A DNA stretch of 64,000 nt, taken from positions 1 through 64,000 of the forward strand of contig NZ_JASHIK010000003.1 in NCBI RefSeq assembly GCF_030733745.1, read 5' to 3'. Below, in pieces: positions 8,751 through 18,682 of the stretch. This DNA comes from Stappia sp. MMSF_3263. Its GTDB lineage: Bacteria > Pseudomonadota > Alphaproteobacteria > Rhizobiales > Stappiaceae. Within the stretch, counting starts at the first letter, position 1; the number at the start of each line of letters is the position of its first letter. A program made the position numbers and the translations under genes. Under the pieces are notes generated by a model. It did no database searches and had not been told where the DNA came from. It saw only the letters and a program-made list of their open reading frames with translations.

Positions 8751-9644
8751 TTACAATCCGTTGACCGGCACCTTGAGGAAGGTCTTGCCGCTGTCGTCCT
8801 TGGGCGGCAGTTTGCCGGCGCGCATGTTGACCTGTATCGAGGGAATGATCAATTTCGGCATGTCGAGCGTCGCGTCGCGCGCCGTCCGCATGGCCACGAA
8901 TTCCTCTTCCGTGACCCCGTCGCGCGCGTGGATGTTGTGCGCCCGCTCCTCGCCCACCGTTGTCTCCCAGCGGATGTCGCGGCCGTTCGGGCCGTAGTCG
9001 TGGCACATGAACAGGCGGAAGTCCTGCGGCAACGCCAGCACCTTGCGGATCGAGCGGTACAGCTCGCCCGCATCGCCGCCGGGGAAGTCGGCCCGCGCCG
9101 TGCCGCCGTCCGGCATGAACAGCGTGTCGCCGACAAAGGCGGCATCCCCCATCACATGGGTCATGCAGGCCGGCGTGTGGCCCGGCGTGTGCATGGCGAA
9201 GCATGTCATCCCGCCGACCTTGTAGGTGTCGCCTTCGCCGAACAGGTAGTCGAACTGCGAGCCGTCGCGCTGGAATTCGGTGCCTTCGTTGAAGACCTTG
9301 CCGAACGTGTCCTGGACGATGCGGATGTTCTCGCCGATGCCGATCCGTCCGCCGAGCTTTTCCTGGATATAGGGCGCCCCCGACAGGTGGTCGGCATGGA
9401 CATGGGTCTCGATCAGCCATTCGAGCTTGAGGCCCTTCTCGCGGATATGCGCGATGATGCGGTCGGCCGATTCAAAGAAGATCCGGCCGGCGGCGTAGTC
9501 GATGTCCATGACGCTGTCGACGACGGCGCAGGCATCCGAACCCGGATCCTGAACGACATAGGAGATCGTGTTGGTCTGCGGATCGAAAAAGGCGGTGACC
9601 TCCGGCTTCGTCGCCGGGTCGATCGGATAGGTTGTGTCGGTCAT
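8751..9644 (-). CDS. Persulfide dioxygenase (ETHE1/Blh-type MBL-fold)
   Basis: A 297-residue metallo-beta-lactamase-fold enzyme of the ETHE1/Blh group, predicted to oxidise glutathione persulfide to sulfite and glutathione with mononuclear iron. The THVHADHLSG motif gives H81, H83, D85 and H86, followed by HTPGHTP, VGDTLFMPDGGTARADFPGG and the FMCHDYGPNGRDIRWET block typical of persulfide dioxygenases. The ATG at 9644 gives the usual N-terminus; the long upstream open frame is antisense shadow. Sandwiched between YeeE-type transporters and the DUF442 gene, it is the catalytic core of this operon, probably repressed by the BigR-like regulator at 10725. Confidence 0.93.
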   Translation of the reverse strand: MTDTTYPIDPATKPEVTAFFDPQTNTISYVVQDPGSDACAVVDSVMDIDYAAGRIFFESADRIIAHIREKGLKLEWLIETHVHADHLSGAPYIQEKLGGRIGIGENIRIVQDTFGKVFNEGTEFQRDGSQFDYLFGEGDTYKVGGMTCFAMHTPGHTPACMTHVMGDAAFVGDTLFMPDGGTARADFPGGDAGELYRSIRKVLALPQDFRLFMCHDYGPNGRDIRWETTVGEERAHNIHARDGVTEEEFVAMRTARDATLDMPKLIIPSIQVNMRAGKLPPKDDSGKTFLKVPVNGL

Positions 9645-9694
9645 GGCTGGTGCTCCGTGATGGCGCGGTCGGGGTCCGTGCGGCCGGCGCTGTC

Positions 9695-10144
9695 TCAGGC
9701 GGCTCGCGGGCGGGAGGGCGCGCGGGTTTCGATTCTTCTTGCCGCGATCATGCCAAGGATCATTGTCGAGACAAAGACGAGAGGCTCGATACGGCCGAGG
9801 CCGAGCGCCGGCACCGCCCCGCCGGGGCAGAAGCCGGTGATCCCCCAGCCGATGCCGAACAGGGCCGCGCCGCCGATCAGCCGCGCATCGAGCACAGTCT
9901 TGTTCGGCAGGTGAAAGCGCGCGTCCGCGAGCGGGGCGGGGCGCCGCAGCACCAGCCGGTAGCCGATCGCCGTGACAACGAGCGCGCCGCCCATGACGAA
10001 GGCGAGGCTCGGATCCCATGTGCCCTCGGCAATGCCGCCAAGATCGAAGAAATTCAGTACCTTGGCCGGATTGGCCATGCCCGAGATCAGGATGCCGGCG
10101 CCGAAGACGAGGCCGGCGGCGAAGGAAAGCGCGATCCGCATCAT
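9695..10144 (-). CDS. YeeE/YedE-type membrane protein, C-terminal half (DUF6691)
   Basis: A 149-residue membrane protein with about four hydrophobic helices. Conserved blocks are SGMANPAKVLNFFD and GWGITGFCPGGAVPALG, with Cys106 in the characteristic GFCPGG motif. Two ATG codons are adjacent (10144 and 10141) behind a GGAGG site. It partners the YeeE half encoded just upstream, whose stop codon lies 5 bp before this start. Such split YeeE/YedE pairs are predicted to move thiosulfate or other sulfur species. Confidence 0.9.
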   Translation of the reverse strand: MMRIALSFAAGLVFGAGILISGMANPAKVLNFFDLGGIAEGTWDPSLAFVMGGALVVTAIGYRLVLRRPAPLADARFHLPNKTVLDARLIGGAALFGIGWGITGFCPGGAVPALGLGRIEPLVFVSTMILGMIAARRIETRAPSRPRAA

Positions 10145-10149
10145 GGGTG

Positions 10150-10575
10150 TCAGCCTCCCGCCACATGGCGCAGCACGAAGACGGTTGCCGCCGTCGTCGC
10201 CATGAAGACGAGCGTTGCCGCGATCGAACGCTTCGACAGGCGGGCCATGCCGCACACGCCGTGACCGGAGGTGCAGCCATTGCCGTAGGAGACGCCGATG
10301 CCCACCACCAGGCCGCCGACGGCAAGCAGGGGGAGGGAGACAGGCACGTCGATTTCCGGCATCCGGCCCGTGGCCAGGTAAAGCAGCGGCGCGGCGGCGA
10401 CCATGCCGGCGAGAAACGCGACCCGCCAGCCCCGATCCGCCGGGAGAGGCGGCAACAGGCTGCCGACAATGCCGGCTATGCCGGCGACGCGGCCAAGCCC
10501 GGCCATCAGCAGCACCGCGGCAACGCCGATCAGCAGGCCGCCGGCCGTGGAGGAAAGGGGGGTGAAGTCATTCAT
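10150..10575 (-). CDS. YeeE/YedE-type membrane protein, N-terminal half
   Basis: A 141-residue membrane protein with four hydrophobic segments and the diagnostic GNGCTSGHGVCG motif (Cys101 and Cys108). Together with the adjacent DUF6691 protein it forms the two-part YeeE/YedE transporter that accompanies BigR and persulfide dioxygenase in many Rhizobiales. It is first in the leftward operon and faces the BigR-like gene across a 149-bp AT-rich gap, so its promoter must lie there. The two cysteines suggest passing of a sulfur species along the pore; that is inference from YeeE work. Confidence 0.9.
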   Translation of the reverse strand: MNDFTPLSSTAGGLLIGVAAVLLMAGLGRVAGIAGIVGSLLPPLPADRGWRVAFLAGMVAAAPLLYLATGRMPEIDVPVSLPLLAVGGLVVGIGVSYGNGCTSGHGVCGMARLSKRSIAATLVFMATTAATVFVLRHVAGG

Positions 10576-10724
10576 CTGACAGTCTCGCGGCGTGATATTT
10601 CAAGATCGGGGAGGGCCGACGGATCACGGAAACTGTCAATTGCACTAAAGCACAGTTGCGACCATCCGACCCGTAAGGGGTTTATCGAATTGGCAATATA
10701 AGAGAATCAATTAAATTAGCAAGA
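10576..10724. promoter_or_regulatory. Divergent BigR/yeeE control region
   Basis: A 149-bp divergent intergenic region, strongly AT-rich from about 10680 to 10735 in an otherwise GC-rich window. The perfect 10-bp palindrome TGAATATTCA (10726-10735) overlaps the start codon of the ArsR-type gene. AT-rich operators overlapping promoters are characteristic of BigR/SqrR repressors. I did not identify exact -10/-35 elements. Confidence 0.5.
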
Positions 10725-11027
10725 ATGAATATTCAAGAAATGGAAGATAACGCCGATCAGGCGGCTGCGCTGCTGGCGTCGATGGCGAATTCCCGCCGTC
10801 TGATGGTGCTGTGCCATCTTGTTTCAGGCGAGTGTTCGGTCGGGGTTCTGGCCCAGCGGGTCGGCCTCAGCCAGTCGGCGCTGTCGCAGCATCTGGCGCG
10901 CATGCGCGCGCAAGGGTTCGTCGATGCCCGCCGCGACGGCCAGACGGTCTATTACCGCCTTGCCAGCCAGAAGGTCCGGGCCTTGCTGGAAACGCTTCAC
11001 GGGCTCTACTGCTCGCCCGCGTCCTGA
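10725..11027 (+). CDS. bigR: ArsR-family sulfide/persulfide-responsive repressor (BigR/SqrR-like)
   Basis: A 100-residue ArsR-type winged-helix repressor. The recognition helix is in QRVGLSQSALSQHLARMR and the wing in RRDGQTVYYRL. Cys37 (SGECSV, helix 2 region) and Cys96 (HGLYC, last helix) match in spacing the cysteine pair that forms a tetrasulfide link in BigR and SqrR when persulfides accumulate; Cys30 is an extra cysteine. There is no metal-site CVC motif. It is divergent from the YeeE-dioxygenase operon, which it probably represses until sulfide or persulfide rises. It is slightly shorter than typical BigR, with a short C-terminal tail. Confidence 0.88.
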   Translation: MNIQEMEDNADQAAALLASMANSRRLMVLCHLVSGECSVGVLAQRVGLSQSALSQHLARMRAQGFVDARRDGQTVYYRLASQKVRALLETLHGLYCSPAS

Positions 11028-11031
11028 CGCT

Positions 11032-13086
11032 TTACCGGTCGAGCCCGCCCAGCACCACGCCGGAGCCGTCGCGGCGGCTGCGCAGTGCCGTGCCCGGCAA
11101 TCCCGGCAGCGGGTTGTCCTTTGCTTCCGGCAGGTCCCGGTCCGTGCGCGGTGCCGACAGCTCGTTGAGCGGCCTCAGGATCCGCTCGTGGATCAGCGAG
11201 CCGACATAGATCGGCTGCATGCCTGCCTCTCCCCGGCGAACCTCGTAGCGGGTCGGCCACAGGCGCAGCACCCAGCGTCCGCCCGGCGCCGGCTCGCCGT
11301 CCTGTCCGGTGTCTCCGCCGCCGCTCTCCGGTCCCTTGCTGTCGCTGTCGCGGCGCACCAGCACCAGTTCCGCGCCGCGTCCGTTGTGGACGCGCGGCAG
11401 CGCCGGCAGGTCTTCCGGCGCGGTTTGTCCCGTAAGGAAGCCGGCAAACGTGGTCAGCGACCAGCCCTGCGCCGGCATGTAGCCGGCCGGCGCCAGCGCC
11501 TCGGCCAGTGCCTTCGGGGTGCCGCTCCATTGCAGGATCAGCGGTTCCTCGCGTTCGCCGTTGAGCTCGATGCGGTGCGAGGGCAATTGCCGCCAGCCGT
11601 CGGCAAGCCAATCGTCGGCCGACATCGACACCACCGGCGTTGCCGGCCGGTACATGGCCGCGGTCCGGTCGAAATTGCGCATGACATGCAGGCCGCCGAC
11701 GGTTGCCAGCGTTACGCAGGCAAGCCCTGCCAGGGCCCAGCGCCCGATCTTCTCGTTGTGGATCGAACCGAAGACGAAGGCGAAGGCGGCCACCATCGCC
11801 GTGCCGAACGCCAGGCCGCCCACCACGTCGCTCATCCAGTGGGCGCCCAGATAGATGCGCGAAAAGGCGACGCCGCCGATCAGCGGCACCGTGATCGAAA
11901 AGACGCCTGCCTTGGTCAGGGGCGAGCGGTCATGGGCGACGAGCACCGCGATGATGCCGTAGAGCACCGTCGTCAGCGTGGCATGGCCGGAAGGAAAGGA
12001 CAGCGCATCGGCGCCGGAATAGATGTCGATCGGCCGCTCGCGGTGGAACAAGAGCTTGAACAGCGGCACGAACACCGCCGCTCCGGCGATCGCGATCAGC
12101 AGCCCGCTCGCCCGCCGCCAGGCGCGCCGGGCGAAGAGATAGGCGACCACCACGGCAGCGACGCAGGCGGTGACGACGCCGTCGCCCAGCATCGTCAGGA
12201 AGGTCATGATGTCGTCGCCGACGGGGGTCCGCAGGTCGTGGAACAGGTTGCGGATCGCGGTGTCGGCGCGGTTGAGGCCGTTGTCGGGCGAGATCGCCGC
12301 GGCCAGCGCGACGAAGAGCGGCACCGTGATGATGATCGCCAGCGCCGAAAGGATCATGCCGGCCGAGCGCGGATGGCTGGGGTCGAGCGCCCGGGCCAGC
12401 CACTTGGCCGCCCGGTGTTGGCGCCGGGCCAGCCAGTCGACGGTGCGCAGCCGGCTGCCGGCATAAAGCGGCAGCACGATCAGGATCATCCAGCGTGCGA
12501 TCATCACGGCCAGGAACAGCAACACCATGAAGACGCCGAGCATCGTCGCCAGCCGTCCGCTGATCTCGCCGAGTGCGCTGAAGGCGGTGCCGGCGATGAC
12601 GCCCGGTCCCAGGTGGACGATGCTCCAGGCGATCGCCGAGGTGACGTTGATGAAGGTGAAACGCCCCGCCGGCATGCCGACCATGCCGGCGATGCCGGGC
12701 ACGATCGCCTTCACGCCCGGCACGAAGCGACCGATGAAGACGCTCTTCCCGCCATGACGCAGGAAATAGGCCTCTCCCCTGTCGACCAGCGTCCGGTAGC
12801 GGTTGAACGGCCAGACCGCCTTGATCCGGTCCTTGTAGAAATGGCCGATCCAGTAGGAGATGGCATCGCCCGCGATGGCGCCCAGCACCGTCCAGATGAA
12901 GATCGGCCAGGGGTCGAGCTTGCCGAGCCCGACCAGCGTCCCGGCCCCCACCAGCACCACGGTCGAGGGCACGACCATGCCGATGATGAACAGCGCCTCG
13001 CCCATGGCGATCAGGAACACGACGGCATTGGCGAGCGTCGGGTGCTCGCCGATAAAGGCGACGAGCTGGTTGAGAAGGTCGGTCAC
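11032..13086 (-). CDS. DedA-PAP2-LssY fusion membrane protein
   Basis: A 684-residue inner-membrane protein with three joined parts. Residues about 1-200 are a DedA/VTT domain (GDAISYWIGHFYKD, FIGRFVPGVKAIVPGIAGM). Residues about 240-440 are a PAP2 phosphatase with the motifs KLLFHRERP, SFPSGHAT and SRIYLGAHWMSDVVGG. Residues about 480-660 are a soluble LssY-like C-terminal domain. DedA proteins are linked to lipid scrambling, so a fused lipid-phosphate phosphatase suggests recycling of undecaprenyl phosphate or dephosphorylation of another membrane lipid. The start is GTG at 13086. It converges with the BigR gene, with stops 5 bp apart. Confidence 0.9.
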   Translation of the reverse strand: MTDLLNQLVAFIGEHPTLANAVVFLIAMGEALFIIGMVVPSTVVLVGAGTLVGLGKLDPWPIFIWTVLGAIAGDAISYWIGHFYKDRIKAVWPFNRYRTLVDRGEAYFLRHGGKSVFIGRFVPGVKAIVPGIAGMVGMPAGRFTFINVTSAIAWSIVHLGPGVIAGTAFSALGEISGRLATMLGVFMVLLFLAVMIARWMILIVLPLYAGSRLRTVDWLARRQHRAAKWLARALDPSHPRSAGMILSALAIIITVPLFVALAAAISPDNGLNRADTAIRNLFHDLRTPVGDDIMTFLTMLGDGVVTACVAAVVVAYLFARRAWRRASGLLIAIAGAAVFVPLFKLLFHRERPIDIYSGADALSFPSGHATLTTVLYGIIAVLVAHDRSPLTKAGVFSITVPLIGGVAFSRIYLGAHWMSDVVGGLAFGTAMVAAFAFVFGSIHNEKIGRWALAGLACVTLATVGGLHVMRNFDRTAAMYRPATPVVSMSADDWLADGWRQLPSHRIELNGEREEPLILQWSGTPKALAEALAPAGYMPAQGWSLTTFAGFLTGQTAPEDLPALPRVHNGRGAELVLVRRDSDSKGPESGGGDTGQDGEPAPGGRWVLRLWPTRYEVRRGEAGMQPIYVGSLIHERILRPLNELSAPRTDRDLPEAKDNPLPGLPGTALRSRRDGSGVVLGGLDR

Positions 13087-13320
13087 GGATCGCTGCTCGG
13101 CATCATTGCAAAATCGCTGAAGGGTGGTGCGGCCACCGGGATGAAACGATGCCCAATGGTGCAGGGCCCGCTACATGTACGCGCTGCGGGGCGCTCCGCC
13201 AATCCTTGGCCGCGCCGTTTTCTGCGTCGTCATGCGGGTTTGGCATGTTTGGCGATTGCGCCGGCCGGCGCGACGCGCCACCCTTGGCGTCCGGATTTCC
13301 CGAGAAAGGTGCCCGTTTTC

Positions 13321-14811
13321 ATGTTCCAGTCGGCTTCGCTTCCCGTCGATCTTTCCCGCGCCGATTTCCACGCGCTCGAGCCGGTCCTGCGCACCGAGCT
13401 GCTTGCGGCCCAGCGCAAGGTGATCGAGACGAAGCCCTTCTCCATCGTCATCGTCGTGGCCGGCATCGATGGCGCGGGCAAGAATGCGGCCATCGCCCGC
13501 CTGCATGAATGGCTCGACGTGCGCTACGTCACCTGCAACGCCTATGACGGGGAGACCGATGTGGAGCGCGAGCGGCCCGGCATGTGGCGCTACTGGCGCG
13601 ACCTTCCGGCGCTGGGCGAGATGTCCATTGTCGTCGCCTCCTGGTACAACGCGCCCATGCGCGACTTCGCCCTCGGACGCACCGACGAGACGGAGTTCGA
13701 ACGCGCGCTTGCCCGTATCAACCGGTTCGAGGACCTGCTGGCGCGCGAAAACGTGCTGGTGCTGAAATTCTGGTTCTCTCTCGCCCCGAAGGTGCAGAAA
13801 GAGCGCCTCAAGGGGTTGGGCAAGAAGGCCCGTGCCCGCCACATCCTGGCCGAGTGGACCGACATCGGCCGGGCTGCCCAGGCCCGCGCGGTGTTTGAAC
13901 GCGCGGCGCTGGTCACTTCGACGCCGGCCGCCCCGTGGATCGTCATTCCGAGCGAGGATCCGCACGCCCGCGACCTTGCCGCCGGGCGCTGTCTCGAGAT
14001 GGCGGTGAGCCGCAGGCTCGAAACGGTGGAGGCGGCCGCGGCCCCGCCGCTTCCCGCCCTTCCCGCCGTTGCCTCCGGGCTCGGAGCCGATGGCGGGCGG
14101 CGCAGCGCGGTGGAGGCGATCGACCTTGCCAGCCGGATCTCGAAGAACCGCTACCAGGCCGAACTCGACCATTGGCAGGGCGAGCTTGCCCATCTCGCGG
14201 CCAGGAAGGCGTTCGGCAAGATGTCGCTGGTCGTCGCCTTCGAGGGCAATGACGCGGCCGGCAAGGGCGGCGCCATCCGCCGGGTGACGCGGCCGCTCGA
14301 TCCGCGCCGCTACCGGGTGCACCGGATCGCGGCGCCGGGCGAGGAGGCGCGTGCGCGCCCCTATCTCTGGCGGTTCTGGCGGCGCCTGCCGCGGCTCGGA
14401 CACACCGCGATCTTCGACCGCTCCTGGTACGGACGGGTGCTGGTCGAACGGGTCGAGGGGTTCTGTTCGCAAGCCGACTGGATGCGGGCCTACAACGAGA
14501 TCAACGAGTTCGAGGCCGAACTTCAAGATGCCGGCACGCTGGTCGTCAAGTTCTGGCTGGCGATCAGCAAGCAGGAGCAGCTCGCCCGCTTCAAGGAGCG
14601 CCAGGAAACGCCCTACAAGCAGTTCAAGATCACTGACGACGACTGGCGCAACCGGCTGAAATGGGACGCCTATGCCCAGGCTGCCGGCGACATGATCGAC
14701 CGCACCTCGACCAGCTACGCGCCGTGGCATCTGGTGCCGGCCGAGGACAAGCGTTTTGCCCGTGTCGAGGTGCTGCGCACCCTGGTCGGCCGGTTGAAGG
14801 AGGTGCTGTAG
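13321..14811 (+). CDS. pap: Polyphosphate:AMP phosphotransferase (two-domain PPK2)
   Basis: A 496-residue class II PPK2 with two PPK2 domains in tandem, predicted to make ADP from AMP and polyphosphate. Each domain has a Walker A loop, GIDGAGKNAA near residue 48 and GNDAAGKGGA at about 309. The catalytic DRSWYGRV motif is complete only in the C-terminal domain; the N-terminal domain has ASWYN instead. The active site is therefore probably in the second half, as known for other two-domain PPK2 enzymes. The ATG at 13321 follows AAAGG at a long spacing. The open frame extends over 2 kb upstream, but that part is antisense to the DedA gene. Confidence 0.93.
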   Translation: MFQSASLPVDLSRADFHALEPVLRTELLAAQRKVIETKPFSIVIVVAGIDGAGKNAAIARLHEWLDVRYVTCNAYDGETDVERERPGMWRYWRDLPALGEMSIVVASWYNAPMRDFALGRTDETEFERALARINRFEDLLARENVLVLKFWFSLAPKVQKERLKGLGKKARARHILAEWTDIGRAAQARAVFERAALVTSTPAAPWIVIPSEDPHARDLAAGRCLEMAVSRRLETVEAAAAPPLPALPAVASGLGADGGRRSAVEAIDLASRISKNRYQAELDHWQGELAHLAARKAFGKMSLVVAFEGNDAAGKGGAIRRVTRPLDPRRYRVHRIAAPGEEARARPYLWRFWRRLPRLGHTAIFDRSWYGRVLVERVEGFCSQADWMRAYNEINEFEAELQDAGTLVVKFWLAISKQEQLARFKERQETPYKQFKITDDDWRNRLKWDAYAQAAGDMIDRTSTSYAPWHLVPAEDKRFARVEVLRTLVGRLKEVL

Positions 14812-14817
14812 GAGGTC

Positions 14818-15690
14818 CTATCCGGCGCCCGAGGTGAAGCGGCGGCGGAAGTCGCGCGGCGAGACGCCTGTCTGCGATGTGAACACCCGCGAGAAATAGC
14901 CGGGATCGGAAAACCCCAACCGGTAGGCGACCTCGGCAACGCTCGCCTGGGTATAGGCGAGCAATCGCCGCGCCTCCAGCATCTGCCGTTCGCGGATCAG
15001 CGCCGAGGCCGGCTGGCCGAGTGCCTCGCGGCAGGCGCGCGACAGGTGCGGCGGCGTCACCGAGAGCGCCGCCGCATAGGCGCCGACCGCGTGCCACTCG
15101 CCGTGATGCCGGTCGAGCAGCCCCTGGAACCGTTCCGCCAGCCGCGCCGAGGCGCCGCCTCCCGCGGCCGCTGTGCCCGGCGCGGCGTCCATTTGCCTGA
15201 GCGCCCAGACGAAGGCGAGCGCGGCAAGCGCCGCCAGCGCCTCGCCCCGGTTGGCGCGCCGCCCTCCATGCTCGGCAATCAGCGCTTCCATCTCGGCCGG
15301 CGCCGTTCGCGCCGCCCTCACCTGCAGCCGCGTCAGCCGACGGTCCGGATCGATGCGGGCGCGGATCGGCTCGAACACCGTGTCCGGCAACGTCAGGACC
15401 GAGCCCTGCGTGCCCGGGGCGAAGCGGAAGCCATGCGTCGTCCCGGCCGGCATGTTGACGAAACTGGCGTCGAAAAGTGCGCTCTCGCCGTCCTCGTGGA
15501 AGAGGGCGCCGCCGCCGTGCTCGATCCAGAACAACTGGTGAAGGGACGGATGGCGATGAGGGGAAATGCGCCAGCGCCGCGGCCCGCTGCGCACCGAAAG
15601 ACGTTCGATATGCAGCGTATCCGGAAATCCGGAAGCGGCCGGTTCCCCATAAAGGCTGTAATCGGGAGCGAAAGGGAGCGTTCGATTCAT
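14818..15690 (-). CDS. pobR: AraC-family regulator, probable PobR
   Basis: A 290-residue AraC/XylS-type activator. The N-terminal part is a cupin sensor (HRHPSLHQLFWIEHGGG). The last 100 residues hold two helix-turn-helix motifs ending in ASVAEVAYRLGFSDPGYFSRVF, the AraC signature. It is divergent from pobA with 138 bp between starts, the arrangement seen for AraC-type PobR, which activates pobA when 4-hydroxybenzoate is present. The effector is inferred from position and family. It converges with the PPK2 gene, only 6 bp separating the stops. Confidence 0.85.
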   Translation of the reverse strand: MNRTLPFAPDYSLYGEPAASGFPDTLHIERLSVRSGPRRWRISPHRHPSLHQLFWIEHGGGALFHEDGESALFDASFVNMPAGTTHGFRFAPGTQGSVLTLPDTVFEPIRARIDPDRRLTRLQVRAARTAPAEMEALIAEHGGRRANRGEALAALAALAFVWALRQMDAAPGTAAAGGGASARLAERFQGLLDRHHGEWHAVGAYAAALSVTPPHLSRACREALGQPASALIRERQMLEARRLLAYTQASVAEVAYRLGFSDPGYFSRVFTSQTGVSPRDFRRRFTSGAG

Positions 15691-15825
15691 CCATGTATTG
15701 GAGCGAATTCTTCATTCCCTTGTCCAGCCCCTTCCGGCAAGATCTGAAAAAATGCGGCCGCGTCGCTGCGCATAGCGCCGCGCTTTCCGCCGACGACATC
15801 CAGGACCTGCTCAGGACGCCCGTAG

Positions 15826-17317
<1,492 letters not shown>

Positions 17318-18607
17318 ATGTCTCCCGACCTTCTCGTCAAGAACGCGACCCTGCCCGACGGGCGCGAAAACATCGACATCGCCTGCGAGCGCGGCATCAT
17401 TGTCGCGCTCGGGCCCGGCATCGAGGCCGAGGCCGGCCGGGTGATCGATGCCGGCGGCCGCCTCGTTTCGCCGCCCTTCGTCGACAGCCATTTCCACATG
17501 GACGCGACGCTGTCCCTCGGCCTGCCGCGCATGAACGAGAGCGGCACGCTGCTGGAGGGCATCGCACTGTGGGGCGAGCTGAAACCGCTGCTCACCGTCG
17601 AGGCGGTGGTCGAGCGGGCGCTTGCCTATTGCGACCTTGCGGTCGCCCAGGGCCTGCTCGCGATCCGCTCTCATGTCGATGTCTGCGATGACCGGCTGAC
17701 GGGTGTCGAGGGCCTGCTTCAGGTTCGGGAAATGGTGGCGCCATATCTTGACCTGCAGCTTGTCGCGTTTCCCCAGGACGGGCTCTACCGCTCGGCGAAT
17801 GCGGAGAAGAACCTGCTGCGTGCCCTCGACATGGGGGTCGATGTGGTCGGCGGCATTCCCCATTTCGAGCGCACCATGGAGGATGGCGCCCGCTCGGTGC
17901 GCGCGCTCTGCAAGATCGCGGCCGAGCGCGGGCTGATGGTCGACATGCATTGCGACGAGAGCGACGACCCTCTTTCGCGCCATATCGAGACGCTGGCGGC
18001 GGAGACGCAGCGCCTCGGCTTGTCCGGCCGCGTCGCCGGTTCGCACCTCACCTCCATGCACTCCATGGACAATTACTACGTTTCCAAGCTGCTGCCGCTA
18101 ATCGCGGAGGCCGGCGTCCACGCGATCGCCAATCCGCTCATCAACATCACCCTGCAGGGCCGCCACGACACCTATCCGAAGCGCCGGGGTCAGACCCGCG
18201 TGCCGGAGATGCGCGCCCATGGCATCAATGTCGCCTTCGGCCACGACTGCGTCATGGACCCCTGGTACTCGATGGGCTCCGGCGACATGCTGGAGGTCGC
18301 CTCGATGGGCCTGCACGTTGCCCAGATGATGAGCCGCGAGGAGATGCGTTACGCTTTCGACTGCGTCACGCTCCATCCGGCCCGCGCGATGGGGCTGGAG
18401 GGCTACGGGCTGGAAAAGGGCTGCAGGGCCGATTTCGTCCTGCTCCAGGCAGCGGATACGATCGAGGCGATCCGCCTGCGCGCCCGTCGCCTTGCCGTGG
18501 TGCGGGCGGGCAGGGTCATTGCCGAGAGCGATCCCGCCATCACCCGCCTTTCCCTTGACGGACGACCGGCGGAGGTTGATCCGGCGTCCTACGCGCCGAA
18601 AGGCTGA
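17318..18607 (+). CDS. CodA-like amidohydrolase, cytosine or 5-methylcytosine deaminase
   Basis: A 429-residue amidohydrolase that tracks E. coli cytosine deaminase closely: DSHFHMD metal site, VGGIPHFERTMEDG, DMHCDESDDP, LQGRHDTYPKRRGQTRV and FGHDCVMDPWYSMGSGDML. The catalytic Asp310 is kept, but the next residue, Asp314 in E. coli CodA, is Cys311 here. As I recall, that position controls whether the C5 methyl group fits, and prokaryotic 5-methylcytosine deaminases have a small residue there. The substrate may therefore be 5-methylcytosine or another oxo-pyrimidine rather than cytosine. There is no transporter partner beside it. Confidence 0.88.
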   Translation: MSPDLLVKNATLPDGRENIDIACERGIIVALGPGIEAEAGRVIDAGGRLVSPPFVDSHFHMDATLSLGLPRMNESGTLLEGIALWGELKPLLTVEAVVERALAYCDLAVAQGLLAIRSHVDVCDDRLTGVEGLLQVREMVAPYLDLQLVAFPQDGLYRSANAEKNLLRALDMGVDVVGGIPHFERTMEDGARSVRALCKIAAERGLMVDMHCDESDDPLSRHIETLAAETQRLGLSGRVAGSHLTSMHSMDNYYVSKLLPLIAEAGVHAIANPLINITLQGRHDTYPKRRGQTRVPEMRAHGINVAFGHDCVMDPWYSMGSGDMLEVASMGLHVAQMMSREEMRYAFDCVTLHPARAMGLEGYGLEKGCRADFVLLQAADTIEAIRLRARRLAVVRAGRVIAESDPAITRLSLDGRPAEVDPASYAPKG

Positions 18608-18617
18608 GATGGCAAAT

Positions 18618-18648
18618 GGCAAGGGGCGACGCGGCGCCGCCCCTTGCC
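18618..18648. terminator. Strong hairpin between convergent genes
   Basis: The 11-bp arms GGCAAGGGGCG (18618-18628) and CGCCCCTTGCC (18638-18648) pair perfectly around a 9-nt loop, between the stop of the deaminase gene and the stop of the YdhR gene. There is no T-run on either side, so it may act as a bidirectional stem or as an mRNA 3' stabiliser. Confidence 0.55.
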
Positions 18649-18682
18649 GGGGTTACCTTCGGCCGGGCGACCGGCCACGCGC

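Noticed and set aside
10819-13320. Upstream extension of the PPK2 frame to 1330 residues
   Set aside because: It overlaps the BigR gene in another frame and is antisense to the DedA fusion; PPK2 similarity begins only at ATG 13321.
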